Shown in pieces: positions 11,281 through 22,714 of a stretch of 64,000 nucleotides of DNA (its first letter is position 1; the number at the start of each line of letters is the position of its first letter). The stretch is from Eupeodes corollae (taxonomy: Eukaryota > Arthropoda > Insecta > Diptera > Syrphidae): positions 102,097,525-102,161,524 of the forward strand of contig NC_079147.1 in the NCBI RefSeq assembly GCF_945859685.1, given 5' to 3'. The notes beneath the pieces were generated by a model, which made no database searches, was not told the origin of the DNA, and saw only the letters and a program-made list of their open reading frames with translations. The position numbers and the translations under genes are program-made.

Positions 11281-12190
11281 GTCTGAGAAAGATTTAGCTG
11301 CTGAGAGTTTTTCCGATTCTTCAATTGATTCGCATTCTGAAAATCCAAAAAGAGAAATTAAAGAAGATATTGTTCCTGAAATTCCGACTGAAACACACGT
11401 GACTTATCTGATCACAAGGTATATCACATTTATCGATTTAATGGACAGGATTAGCATCTATGGCGAAGGCAGATGGAGATTTATATGAACTAATACAAAC
11501 TTAATCAATATATTTTAGGTACCCTGACTCGTCCGAATTCCGACTTTGCAGCTTGGGATGAAAAGGACGCAGAGGCGCAAGCTTTTCTGATGCGTTGGCT
11601 GGAATTGGGCCAGTTAAAATATTTGTCTGACTGCACAACGTCTGCTCAAATGTGGTCCAGATTAAGAACAGTGCATGCAGAAAAGAGTGATCAATCTGTA
11701 CAGGTGCTTTTGGATAGGTTCATCAGCTGCAGGATTGAAGATGAAGAAAGCATGGCCGATTATGCCGCTAGGGTTATGTCGCTTGCTCAGCGTTTGAAGG
11801 ACATAGACCTGGAGCAGAAGGAGCAAGTTGTAATAGCGAAAATTTTAGGTAGCCTATCATCAAAATTCGACAATGTGAGAACCGCGTGGTATGCGGTGCC
11901 ACGGACAGCGCAAACGATCGACAAGCTAACTGACCATTTGGTTAACGAAGAGGCCCTTCTCAAGTCAAGGTCAAATGGAAGTGAACGTGATAGTTCATCC
12001 GAAGCTGCATAAATGCCAAGTAGTAGCTGGAAAAAATTAAATAGAAATAATAAAAACTTGGGTAGTAGTTCAAAGCGCAGAGGTAAATGCAATTATTGGT
12101 CCAAAGAAAGTCATTGGGCTAGAGAAACAACGAGATCAGCAGGGGAGAAACAATGCTCAGTCCTTAATAGTCGAATCTGGTCCAAAGGCT
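11281..12190 (+). pseudogene. Ty1/copia gag, truncated and broken
   Basis: An opening ATG at 11281 begins an acidic leader (MSEKDLAAESF). The frame stops at 11486-11488. It resumes as a typical copia gag (UBN2-type) domain: LTRPNSDFAAWDEKDAEAQA near 11523-11582, TSAQMWSRLRTVHAEKSDQS near 11640-11700 and DYAARVMSLAQRLKDID near 11760-11810. A decayed zinc knuckle (KCNYWSKESHWARE, with two Cys lost) follows near 12085-12130. Nothing of protease, integrase or RT remains, so the element is cut off within gag-pol. The region 11400-11515 differs from gag and ends in TTTTAG. It may be a replaced segment. Confidence 0.75.
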
Positions 12191-12573
12191 AAAACATCCT
12201 CATCTTTTACCGATCGATGTAGCTTTAAATTTTCTTTAATAACAGATTTTAAATTGTATATATATTTATTAAAATAGGATTTAAGTTAAGTCTCGAGGTT
12301 AGGTTGTTACGAAGCTTTAATCTTTTAACCCTTTCACGAAGACGACGCGAACGGGGACAAATTTGTACCAAGACAAAAAATATTATTAACCTTTCGCGAC
12401 CATAACATTGTGGAACTAAATAAGATCATTTAAGCTATTAAGAGTGATCAATTGAGCTTCTAAAAATCAAATTTTAAAAAAAAATTAAGAATTTGTAACG
12501 GTTTTTTCTTTTGACAAATTTGATAGTTCGCATTTTGTTACATTATTATATACGCCACAAGTATTGTTTGTAC

Positions 12574-13150
12574 GATTCCATAGGATGTTATTGTAATGGG
12601 TCCGATTTATCAAATTGAAAATTTTGACATTTCTCGACGTTTCTAGGTCCCTAGAGACGAAATAAAGGATTTTTAGAAAGATGTCTTGTCTATGCATGAG
12701 TGTGTACGTACGTTCGCGACGTATTTTCGTCGTCCCTAGCTCAAGAACCAGTAGAGATATCGACTTTAAATAAATTTTGTTACACCAGATAATAATGCAA
12801 AAAAATGCAAAAAGGGATTTCAAGAAAATTGCGGTTGTGGTTTTTTTTACCATAGCAGTTTAAAAAAAGGTGAATATTTTGGTTAACCCTAAATATCTCA
12901 TGAACCAATGACGCTAGAGACTCGAATTAAATTTTATATTATATATTGCAACGTGATACTAAACCACTATATTTTTGAAAGAAGAAAAAATACAATTAAC
13001 GGTTTTTTCATAAATCAAAAAAAAAAAATGAAAAAAAGATTTGTTACCTCGAAAATTCTCCGACTTAAATATGATTTCATCTCCAAAACAATTTTCTGCA
13101 ACGAAAAATAATGTTTTTGACATATGGTAAAATTTTGAAAAAAAATCTAA
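12574..13150 (+). mobile_element. Satellite-bearing element, partial copy A
   Basis: Begins with a decayed form of the family's start (CCATAGGATGTTATTGTAATGGG). It carries the conserved ~350-bp head: CTCGACGTTTCTAGGTCCC, a shortened GTACGTACGTTCGCGACGT tract, TCAAGAACCAGTAGAGATAT and GGTTAACCCTAAATATCTCATG. It stops after the first part of the tandem-monomer region and lacks the 3' hairpin. Same orientation as copies D and E. A 122-codon minus frame within it (12485-12853) is a by-product of the repeat. Confidence 0.8.
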
Positions 13151-13182
13151 TTGATGTGCTTTAAGACCAGAAAATTCGAACA

Positions 13183-13808
13183 AATATTCACATTACGGTA
13201 GATCCTGAAAAACCTAAGAACATCAATTCGACACACACCATCTTTTCATTGATTTTAAGGGCGCATATGACAGCATCTACAGGGACGAGCTATATAGGGC
13301 CATGTCTAGTTTTGGCATCCCTGCCAAAACTCGTCCATTTGTGCAGGATGACCATGGAGAATTCGCACTGCTCCATAACGGTTGGAATCCACTTAGCAGA
13401 ACCTTTCGATGTCGAAAAAGGCTTTAGACAAGGTGATGCTTTGTCATGCGATCTCTTTAATATCACCGTTAAAAGAATAGTGCAGAGCTCACACGTCAAA
13501 ACTAGAGGCACTACCTTTCAATAGTCTGTCCAATTAATAGCACATGTTGATGACATTGACATAATCGGAAAAACTCAGCGTGTTGTCAATGGGGCTTTTG
13601 TAAGTATTGAGGCAGAGGCGGCAAAAATGGGTTTAACAGTTCATGAGGGCAGAACAAAGTACATGCTGTCGTCAAGAAAGGACATACAACACCAACGTCT
13701 TGGTCAAAACGTCCCCATCGACATACGTAACTTTAAGGTGGAGGAAGAGATGGAACGACGAGCTGTACGGGCTGTACAGCGATGTAGACTTAGCTAGAAG
13801 GGTAAAAG
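13183..13808 (+). mobile_element. RTE-type LINE, left part of a copy split by copia
   Basis: 5'-truncated RTE copy starting in the RT at a segment equivalent to 'QIFTLRQIL'. It shows HxxHLFIDFKGAYDSIYRDELY (motif A), FRQGDALSCDLFNI (motif B, near 13429-13470) and a decayed YADD (HVDD, near 13540). It jumps near 13735 from the 'IDIRNFKV' region to 'RWNDELYGLYSDVDLA', a loss of about 270 bp compared with the copy at 39967-41255. At 13808 it is interrupted by the copia element, and its last bases follow at 18017. Confidence 0.85.
13804..13808 (+). repeat. 5-bp target-site duplication of copia, left
   Basis: AAAAG, repeated at 18012-18016. Five base pairs is the usual copia duplication length. 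Confidence 0.85.
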
Positions 13809-13962
13809 TGTTGGAAAACTTGTTAAGTTTATACTTGCGATCAAAATCCCTAAGTAATCAAGTTTTGACTATTATGTATAAAGAAAATATTTTTCAATAA
13901 AATATTCAGTCTGTCATTTACTTTCGTTATAATCAAGTCGTTTTAATATAACTCTGTTAAAA
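13809..13962 (+). repeat. 5' LTR of the copia element (154 bp)
   Basis: Begins TGTTGGAAAAC, as many copia LTRs do, and contains TTCAATAAAAT. It ends CTCTGTTAAAA just before the primer-binding site. The 3' LTR at 17858-18011 has the same length and is identical except for its second and third bases (GT here, AA there). Confidence 0.92.
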
Positions 13963-13977
13963 GGTTATGGGCCCAGG
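13963..13977 (+). other. Copia primer-binding site
   Basis: GGTTATGGGCCCAGG immediately follows the 5' LTR, matching the initiator-tRNA-fragment priming site of copia-group elements. Confidence 0.9.
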
Positions 13978-14020
13978 ACAATAGCAAGATTCAAGGAATA
14001 TATACATATACTGGATAAAA

Positions 14021-17000
14021 ATGTCTGTACAACAGAATTTGGGAATCCATCAAATGGAGAAGCTAACTGGTTCTGAAAATTGGTCAACATGGAGTTTTGC
14101 CATGAAAACCCAACTAGAACTTGAAGATTCATGGAAATGTATCGAGAATGTTCCTGGCGTTGAGTTGGATCTTTCTAAGGACAAGATTGCTCGTTGCGAA
14201 ATGATTCTGGCTATCGACAAGAGTCTTTATGTCCATGTTAAGAATGGAACAACTTCCAAAGAAGTTTGGACTGCTTTGCAAAATCTTTTTCAAGACTCTG
14301 GTCTGGACAGGCGCATAGGTTTACTTCAAAAACTATGCTCAGTGGTCCTGGTAGAATGTTCCTCTATAGAAGATTACGTAAGCCAAATCGTTTCGACCGC
14401 ACAGAAGTTGAATGAAATAGGATTTGCAGTAAATGATGAATGGGTTGGTAGCTTATTATTGAAAGGTCTTCCTGATGATTATAGGCCGATGATCATGAGC
14501 ATTGGTTGCAGTGGAAAAGTAATTTCAGCAGATTCCATCAAAATGAAATTGCTGCAAGACGTTAAATATGATTCCAAATCATCCAATAGTGCTCTTTTGT
14601 CAAAGAGAGGAAGTTTTCCCAATTCACACAAGAAATGGAAGCCTAAGTATGACAAGAAAGGGAAATATCGTTGCTTTAACTGTGGTGGGGTCGGACACTA
14701 CGCTGCAGATTGTCTATCGAAGTTTAAAGGACAAGATTTGAAGTCAGAAAAAGGTGGCTCAATGTTTGCAGCGTTTCACGCAGAGTCCAAACAGCATGAA
14801 TGGTGTTTTGATAGTGGTGCCACCGATCACATGACATCTGATCCTGATTTTTTCAAGCAATTCAAGCCATTTCAAGGTCAAATTAAGACAGCAAATAACA
14901 TGTTAATGAATGCTGTTAGTAAGGGCGACATTTCGTTGACTGTTTTAACTCCTAAAGGAAGACGTGATGTTGTTGTTCATGATGCTCTTTATGTCCCGGA
15001 ATTAAAAGTCAACTTACTATCCATAAACAAGATTGTGGATCATGACAATGTTGTCATCTTCGACAAAGATGGATGTCGTGTCATGAATTCTTCAAATGAA
15101 GTCATTGCAAATGGTAAATCTGAAAACGGTCTTTACAAGTTGGATACTGCTCCATATAAGAATGCTAATTTTGCAAGAAGTAACCTGGACAATGTTTGGC
15201 ATCGAAGGTTTGGTCACTTGGGACAAGAAAATTTGAAATTACTTGCTCGAGGCTTAGTTAAGGGTATTGCTTTGAATCAAGATTCTCAGTCGACATGTTT
15301 GTCATGTGCAGAAGGCAAGCAGCATCGGACAAGTTTTCCATCAGAAGGGTCAAGGTCATCAAAAGTACTTCAGATAATACATTCAGACGTGTGTGGTCCA
15401 ATGGAGGTGAAATCTATAAAGGGAAGTATATATTTTGTTACTTTCATAGATGATTTCACTCGGAAGGTATTCGTTTACTTTATGAAGACGAAAGATGCTG
15501 TGTTGAACTGTTTTCGTGAATTCAAAGCCGAAGTCGAAAACCAACAAGAATCCAGAATTAAAATTTTACGAACGGACAATGGTACAGAATTCATAAACAA
15601 AGCTATGCAACTAGAGTTGAAGAAGTCTGGGATTGTTCATCAAACAACCGTTCCCTATGCTCCAGAACAGAACGGTTTGGCAGAAAGGATGAACAGAACT
15701 CTTATAGAGAAGGCTCGAGCTATGTTGTGTGATGCTAAAATGCCTAAATTTTTTTGGGCTGAAGCAGTTAACTGTGCAAGTTATATTGTCAACCGTTCAC
15801 CGCATAGAAAGCTTAAAAAAACTCCAGAAGAGTTATGGAGCAATCGCAAACCGGATGTTAGTTCTTTTCGAATTTTTGGTTGCACAGCGATGTCTCACAT
15901 TCCCAAACAAAAACGACGAAAGCTGGATTCAAAATCCGAAAAATGCATTTTTGTGGGATGTTCGAATACTTCCAAAGGTTTCCGTCTGTACAGCCTACAA
16001 AAGAAAGATGTTTTCATCAGCCGTGATGTTGTATTTCATGAGGATAACTTTCACTACAAAATTCAAAATGAAAACACCAATGAAGTTCCAAAGTATACAG
16101 CTGTAGTGGGGGTACATCCAATAGAGAAACAAGAAAATCTTGTCATAGAAAACGACTACGAGTCATGTTCATCAAATCCAGAATTTGAAGAAGAAGCTGG
16201 AGAATCTGCTCTCCCACGCCGAAGCGAAAGAATCTCAAAATTACCAAGAGTAGTTTACAATGCTGAAACTGTCAACAATTTGGAAGAACCCGAAGACATG
16301 GAAGATATGTTATCCAGAGATGACAAAGAAAAATGGATAGAAGCGATGCAGAGTGAGATGAAATCATTTGAGGAAAATGATACCTAGAAATGTGTCGACA
16401 AGCCTGATGGAGCCAACATTATCAAGACGAAATGGATATTCAAGAAGAAGCTAAGTGAGATGGATAATGTACGATACAAGGCTCGATTGGTGGTAAAAGG
16501 TTTTACACAGAAGAAAGGTATTGACTATGAAGAAACCTATTCACCTGTTGTGAGATACTCTTCTATCCGGTATTTAATAGCATTGTCAGTAAAGTATGAT
16601 TTGCGAATTGAACAGATGGATGCTATTACTGCTTTTCTCCAAGGTGAGTTAACTGAAGATATCTATGTTGAGAAACCGAAGGGGTTTTTGATGGGAAGAG
16701 AAGGTCAAGTGATGAAACTGAACAAAGCTGTTTATGGACTTAAGCAATCAAGTTTAGTTTGGAACACCAAATTGGATCGAGTCCTACAAAAACTTGAATT
16801 GAAGCGTTCGCAAGTTGATCCTTGCATATACTTCCATAGAAAGGATAAGGCCATGACGTTTCTAGCAATCTATGTTGATTATATCCTAATCTTCACTAAC
16901 GAAACAGTATTTTATGAAAATCTGAAACTAAATTTGATGAAAGAGTTCAAAATGAAGTTTTTGGGAACCGCGAAGAATTGTTTAGGAATTCAGATTTCAC

Positions 17001-17839
17001 GTGACAAAGATGAAATTTATCTAGATCATGAAAAATATATATCTGAGATGCTGATGAAATTTAACATGGATGAGTCAAATCCTGTAGCAACTCCTATGGA
17101 TATCAACATAAAACTGTCAAAAGAGATGTCACCTAAATCTTCAGAAGAAGAAAAAGAAATGGCTAAGATTCCTTATCAGCAAGCAATTGGAAGCTTATTA
17201 TTCGCAGCACAGTGCACTCGACCGGATATTTGCTTTACAGTCAACAAATTAAGCAAATTCAACAACTGTCCTGGCAATGAACATTGGACTGCTGTCAAGA
17301 GACTCTTTAGATATCTGAAAGGGACAAAATCGGCCAAACTGAAATTTTCAAGAAATGGAAATCCTGAATTTCAAATATATTCTGATTCAGATTGGGCAAG
17401 CGATTGTGACGAAAGAAGATCTGTCACAGGATACGTATGTATCTTACAGGGAGGTGCTGTGTCTTGGGCGACAAAACATCAGCCAACTGTTGCATTATCC
17501 ACAACAGAAGCCGAATATATGGCACTTTCGGCCTTAACTCAAGAAGCAATGTGGATTCGTGGCCTCGAGTCTGAACTGAACCATAATTTTAACAATTCGG
17601 TCATGAATATATATTGCGACAACAAAAGTGCAGTTCATCTGGCGTCGACAAGCAAGTACTTATCAAGATCCAAACACATTGATGTTAGACATCACTTTAT
17701 TCGTGAGAAGAAGAACATGAACATTATCTCTTTCATTGGAATTGGAACTGAATCAATGGTTGCAGATTATTTTACTAAGCCAGTTTCTACCGAAAAACAT
17801 AATTTCTGTTCTAATAACATGGGTTTACGTTTGAGGTAA
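14021..17839 (+). pseudogene. Ty1/copia gag-pol polyprotein with one stop codon
   Basis: A single frame of 1273 codons, open except for a TAG at 16385-16387 (codon 789). In order: gag (residues 1-215); a CCHC zinc knuckle (C218, C221, H226, C231); protease with D264-S-G-A; integrase with the N-terminal HHCC (H394, H399, then CLSCAEGKQH) and the DDE triad (D456, D519, E555, with 35 residues between the last two); then RT from about residue 800 (RYKARLVVKGFTQKKG); and RNase H (YSDSDWASD, LSTTEAEYMALS, IYCDNKSAVH). Two lesions stand out. One is the stop between integrase and RT. The other is the RT active site, which reads YVDY (residues 951-954, 16871-16882) where the family has YVDD. With near-identical LTRs this is a recent but inactive copy. 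Confidence 0.93.
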
Positions 17840-17850
17840 ATTTTGTTCGA

Positions 17851-17857
17851 GTGGAGA
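17851..17857 (+). other. Polypurine tract region
   Basis: A short purine-rich run (GTGGAGA) directly before the 3' LTR, in the position used to prime plus-strand synthesis. It is short and interrupted by one T. Confidence 0.5.
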
Positions 17858-18011
17858 TAATGGAAAACTTGTTAAGTTTATACTTGCGATCAAAATCCCT
17901 AAGTAATCAAGTTTTGACTATTATGTATAAAGAAAATATTTTTCAATAAAATATTCAGTCTGTCATTTACTTTCGTTATAATCAAGTCGTTTTAATATAA
18001 CTCTGTTAAAA
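17858..18011 (+). repeat. 3' LTR of the copia element (154 bp)
   Basis: Identical to the 5' LTR over 152 of 154 bases. The only differences are its second and third bases, so it starts TAATGG rather than TGTTGG. It is followed by the AAAAG target duplication at 18012-18016. Confidence 0.92.
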
Positions 18012-18054
18012 AAAAGTCTAGGACTGTAGCTCCACCTTTAGTAAGTAAGTAAGT
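18012..18054 (+). mobile_element. RTE-type LINE, 3' end after the copia insertion
   Basis: After the AAAAG duplication comes GGACTGTAGCTCCACC and a TAAG tail, the 3' end of the RTE copy begun at 13183. About 240 bp of RTE expected between the two halves are missing. Confidence 0.8.
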
Positions 18055-18254
18055 TATAATTAGAGCTAGATCGTGCTTTTCGCAATCATGCCAAGTTGCC
18101 GTTGCCTGGGCACCCTCACATTCATGCTGCCAGGATCAGCCTCTAGTGCCAGTAGTTAGGGGTTGTAATGGTGGTAAGGGAAGTTGAGGCACTACATTTA
18201 TTTTGTTACAAGAGCGTAATGGTCATATAATAACCTCCTTTTTTTCCTGCTATT
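18055..18254. other. Short unassigned stretch
   Basis: Two hundred bases between the RTE tail and a transposase remnant. Somewhat GC-richer than its surroundings, with no recognisable motif. Confidence 0.4.
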
Positions 18255-18552
18255 GAAGATGACGACTTGGAGTGTATGTGGTTTCAACAAGAGCGTGCCA
18301 CGGCCCATACAACTCGAGCAAATATGGCTTTTTTGCTAGACACTTTTCCTGGCCACTTAATTTCTCGCTGTGGCGATATCACCTGGCTACCAACACCACT
18401 GGGCTTTTAAACCTTTAAGTTTTGATCACTTAAAAACCAACATTCGTCAAGTTATGGCTGGGATACCACCCAATATGTGTCAAAAAGTGGTGGAAAATTA
18501 CTTCAAAAGAATCGATGCTTGCAACACTTCACGTGGTGGTTATTTAAATGTT
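18255..18552 (+). pseudogene. Tc1/mariner-superfamily transposase, C-terminal fragment
   Basis: The translation begins LECMWFQQERATAHTTRANMAF, which contains the second catalytic Asp region (WFQQDGAT-type, with the Asp changed to Glu). It continues through a decayed ISRxGDxxWxP segment and ends NIRQVMAGIPPNMCQKVVENY and RIDACNTSRGGYL. This is the C-terminal third of a ~340-residue DDxD transposase. At 18543-18552 it abuts the end of the minus-strand gypsy element. Confidence 0.78.
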
Positions 18553-19420
18553 GAAGAGTTGCACAGGTGCATTGTTGTCCCTTGTTTTTGTTGGTTGAGG
18601 AACAATCTTGCTTACTGTTGATGAGACTGAAGGAATATTAGTATTATCAGAATTTATACTTGCCTGATTTTCTGCAGAACTTTGAAGGCCCTTATTCATG
18701 AAAAACTCATCCAAGTAATTTTCATCCGAGTGCTGAGGCCTCATCTGTCGCTTAAGAGCTCCAAAAACTGTGGATACAAGGTATGTCATCCACCCAAGTT
18801 GCTTTTTTACCCTACCTCGAATCCATTTTGGTCCTCTTGAGAAGTTCTTCACAAACACCAGCTGTTCGCTAACAAAACTATTAAGTCCTCTGCTGCTTTG
18901 TAGTTTGTTCCGTCGAGGGAAAATCAAAGCAAGAGGAATTTTATTTGTGATTTCCCTGTAACAGGATTCGGTGTCGATCGAAAAGTGCTTAAATGGTGAA
19001 GTAACGCATTATTCAAGTCTTCTCCTCCTTCCATAATCTTCTTTAATGACTTTTTGAAGGTCCTTACAAAACGTTAAGCCTTTCCATTAGAGGCAGGATG
19101 AAAAGGTTCTGACATCAAATTTTGAATGACATTTGAAGAACAGAATTTCTCAAACAAATTGTCGATCATTGTCCGAAACAATTATATCAGGTAGTCCCTC
19201 CAGCGCAAAAATTTCTTCCAGAATTGAAATTATGGCAGATGACGTTGTTGTGGACATTTTAACAACGAACGGGAACTTAGAAAATGCATCTATACAGACC
19301 AAGCACATGTGTCCAAGAAATGGACCCGCAAAATCCAGGTGTATACGCTGCCATGGCTGATCAGGTGACGGCCACGACGAATACTCCTTCCTTGGGCTAC
19401 TGCTTATTTCCTTGTATATA
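18544..19420 (-). pseudogene. Ty3/gypsy (Mag-like) integrase, 3' part of the element
   Basis: Minus-strand translation from about 19400 gives WPSPDQPWQRIHLDFAGPF, the first catalytic Asp region of K02A2.6-like integrases. VxIDAFSKFPFV and LPDIIVSDNDRQF (second catalytic Asp region) follow, with frame breaks. The last 127 codons (18927-18544) include LVFVKNFSRGPKWIRGRV, the C-terminal integrase domain that follows 'GDxVxVRNF'. Order and strand match the RNase H and RT pieces upstream, so this is one element. Confidence 0.8.
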
Positions 19421-19697
19421 AATGTTTACCAGCAATATCTCCTTAATAGCTGCTTCATTCTTGTGATCCCCAGTGAGCAGCTTCAACACATTTGGCTGCT
19501 GCGATGATGGAACAACGACGCGAACGTGCTCAGCCTGAAGTAAAATAATATTATTTTCTGTGTTTCAACTGTATATCTATAAGCTTTGATGAGTGCAGCC
19601 TTGACGTTAAAACTTGAGTACTTTGGATAGAACGAAATCCACGGCTGTGGCACTGGCTATTTGCTTGGCATCCACTGGAAACGTTTCAATCACTTCA

Positions 19698-20183
19698 TTA
19701 AATTGAACATGCAGACAGGAGTTTTCGCTCGTCCTGCCTCATTGGTAACCGGGACAACGCGTCTGCGTTTCCATGTTTACTTGTAGGCTTGTATCTGACG
19801 CTATATTGATAACCAATCAAAAACAAAGCCCAGCGCTGCAATCTTTGAGATGTAAAGACAAGTAAATTTTTTTCAGGGTTAAATATTGAGACGAACGGCT
19901 TATGGTCCGTATACAAAATAAATTGTCGATCGTAAAGATACTGATTAAACTTCTGCACCCCGTATATGATATACAGGGCCTCCTTCTCTCTCTGACTGTA
20001 CCGTTTTTGATGTATGTTCAAAGTCTTTGAAGCGTGTGCAATCGGCACTTCCGATCCATTGGGAAGCACATGAGAAATGACGGCTCCTATGCTAGGAGAG
20101 GACGCGTCCGTAGCCAGAATTATAGGCAAATTGTCACGAAAGTGAGATAGCCTCGTTGCGTCCACTAGTTGTGACCGCCACAC
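19698..20183 (-). pseudogene. Ty3/gypsy RNase H domain
   Basis: A 161-codon open stretch typical of gypsy-type RNase H: LATDASSPSIGAVISHVLP (first catalytic Asp), HASKTLNIHQKRYSQREKEA (catalytic Glu in REKEA), FILYTDHKPF (catalytic Asp) and GNADALSRLP at the end, which marks the connection to integrase. Well preserved compared with the RT before it. Confidence 0.88.
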
Positions 20184-21039
20184 AAACGCTGTATCATTCC
20201 TGCGGAGTATGTTTAAGGAGCACTGATTTGAGATAAGTTTTTAATAAATTTATTATAATTATTGACTTTCCCCATGAAAGCCTGTACATCTTTCACGTTA
20301 GTTGGACGTGGCAATTCTTTAATCGCGATAACCTTGGAATCTGAAGGTCGTATACCTGACTCACTAATGTTGTAGCCTAGACATACAATTTCTCACTGCA
20401 ACAAAATACATTTTGCTGCTTGCAAACCAGACCATATGACTTAAGCCTTCCAAAAATTTCGCGTAAAGTGTCCAAGAGCTCATGAGTGGTTTCGGCTGCC
20501 ACAATTATATCATCAATATATAGTTTCCACACTGGCAAACCCCCGCAATTACCTATTCAACTAATCTTTGGAATATTGCCGGAGCGCTAGCAACTCCAAA
20601 TGGCAACCGCTGACACTGGTACAATCCCATGACTATGTTGACGACCATAAACTCCTTCGATTCATCATCAAGCTCAACCTGGAGGTAAGCGTTCGACAGA
20701 TCAATTTTTGCAAAAAATTTGCCACCTCGCACCTTGTATAACATCTCTTCTATTCTTGGTATAAGCACATGTTCTACTTCTAACTGCGCATTTAAACCTT
20801 TGAAGTCCCCACAGATTCGTACTCGCCCGTCACTCTTTGGTACCACGACGACTCGTGCTGCCCAATTACTAAACTTAATTGGTTTCCAAATTCCTTCTGA
20901 AACAAGGCGCTCCATTTCCTGCTTAGATTTTAGTTCTAGATGGGCTTTAAAAGGTATGCAACGGCCTAATGATTTATCAAAAATGCTACTAAATTCATTA
21001 CATAAATCATTTACATTAGTTTTTTTTAACGTGACGTTA
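20184..21039 (-). pseudogene. Ty3/gypsy reverse transcriptase
   Basis: Minus strand. Fingers and palm are readable at 20915-20553: WAARVVVVPKSDGRVRICGD, RIEEMLYKVRGGKFFAKIDLSNAY (motif A, catalytic Asp) and QRLPFGVASAPAIFQ (motif B). An in-frame TAG (20553-20555) and a frame shift follow, then YIDD (20509-20520) in another frame, so the active site itself is intact. The thumb and connection region down to 20184 is degenerate. The region 21039-20916 encodes the spacer between protease and RT and reads on openly from the protease half beyond the RTE insertion. Confidence 0.85.
21032..21039 (+). repeat. 8-bp target-site duplication of RTE, left
   Basis: TGACGTTA, repeated at 22715-22722. The two copies flank the RTE insertion exactly, and the gypsy reading frame is kept once one copy is set aside. 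Confidence 0.85.
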
Positions 21040-22714
21040 CTTACTTACTTAAGGTGGCGCTACAGTCCTCACCCGACAAACTTCTCCATCTAGCTCGGTC
21101 CCTGGCTAAGTCTACGTCGCTGTACAGCCCGTACAGTACCTACAGTTCGTCGTTCCATCTTCTCCTCCACTCCCCTTCGATGCATACGGAACCGTAGATC
21201 ACACGGTCCATGCTTCTGGACCGTATAGCAGGACGGGGATGATAAGGGTCTTATATAGCAACACTTTGGTCCCTAGAGAGAGAGACTTTACCACTCAAGT
21301 CCTTGACTACCTAAAAGTAACGTCTGTCGATTGTGACGTTTTGACCAAAACGTCGGTGTTGTATGTGCTTTCTAGATGACAGCATGTACTTTGTTTCCAG
21401 GATCTGCCGTAATGTGAATATTTGATCAACGGTGGACTTTCCTGGTCTAAAACCACACTGATAAGGACCTATCAGGTTGTTGACGATGGGCTTTAGACGT
21501 TCACATATAACGGCAAAGAAGATTTTATAGGCGATGTTAAGTAGACTTATTCCTCTATAGTTGGTGCAGTTTAGAGGGTGTCCTTTTTTAAGGATCGGGC
21601 AAACAATACTGAGGTTCCATTCATCGGGCATGTTTTCTTCCGACCATATCTTACAGATAAGTTGGTGCATGCTCCTAACCAGATTATCCCCAGCTGCTTT
21701 AAAGAGTTCGGCATTCAAGCCATCTGCTCCAGCGGCTTTATTAGACTTTAACTTAGATATGGCAATCTTTACTTCGTCTAAGTCGGGAGGACAGGATTGT
21801 TGGATCTCGTCGTCTATATCGAATGGGTCATCCTGCCTGACAGCGGAATTCAGTTCTTCGTTGCCGTTATACAGTCTGCAGAAGTGGTCCTTCCATATCC
21901 TCAGCATTGACTGTGGTTCCACTATGATGTTTCCACTTTCGTCTTTGCAGCCTTCGGTTCTAGGTTTATGTACCTGTGAATTTCGTTTCACCTGTTCATA
22001 AAACTTTCGAACCTCATTAATGCTTTTATACCTCTCAACATCTTCGACCGCACAATTCTCATGCCCTCTCTTTTTCCTTCTGAGAAGTCGGCGTTCCTCT
22101 CGCCTCTTCTGCTCATAGAGCTCACGAGCAGCTCTCGTTCTTTTATGCAGCGCCACTTTGCGTGCCTGTTGTTTGGCTGCATTTGCCTGCCGACATTCCT
22201 CATCAAACCAGGGGTTCCTTGTTGGTGCCTGTTTGAAACCCAGCACATCAGAGGCGGCTTCTCTGATTGCATCTTGGCAATGTTGCCACTGGTTTTCGAT
22301 ACATTGTGTTGGCGGCAGAGAAGGATTTGGCGATCTCTGGCGATTGTAGCCGTTCGACGTTGTATCTTCTCCCAGCACCTCCCTGGTTTGCCTTGTGTCT
22401 GAAAATCCGAAGTGCTACCTTGGCTACAACGAGGTAGTGGTCCGAGTCGATGTTAGCTCCTCGGAAAGTTCGTACATCCATGATGCTGGAAGCGTGTCTG
22501 GCTTCGATCACAATATGGTCAATCTGGTTGACTTTAGATTGATCTGGAGAAGTCGAAGTTCCTTTGTGGATGTTGAGGTGTGGAAAACGCGTACTGGCTA
22601 CCATGACGTTTCGCCCCGCAGCAAAATCTATGAGCCTGAAACCATTGTCGGAAGTGTTGTCGTGCAGGCTGTTCTTCCCGATGATTCCACCAAAGATGTC
22701 TTCCCTTCCTAGCT
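21040..22714 (-). mobile_element. RTE-type LINE copy nested in gypsy
   Basis: A 1675-bp, 5'-truncated minus-strand RTE copy. It starts inside the endonuclease (KLGREDIFGG) and continues with GKNSLHDNTSDNGFRLIDFA, NQIDHIVIEARH and RGANIDSDHYLVVAKV (C-terminal endonuclease, catalytic Asp and His region). After a frame shift near 22300 a linker leads into the RT fingers (KSNKAAGADGLNAELFK, NYRGISLLNIAYKIF, GPYQCGFRPGKSTVDQIFTL). Then comes a jump past the whole RT palm to TKYMLSSRKHIQHRRFGQNV. The ending is a 3' terminus with GGACTGTAGCGCCACCTTAA and a TAAG tail at 21040. Motifs A, B and YADD are therefore absent. Confidence 0.88.

Noticed and set aside
12485..12853. 122-codon minus-strand frame
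   Set aside because: Lies within copy A of the satellite-bearing element, antisense to its head, and has no homologous frame kept open in copies B to D.
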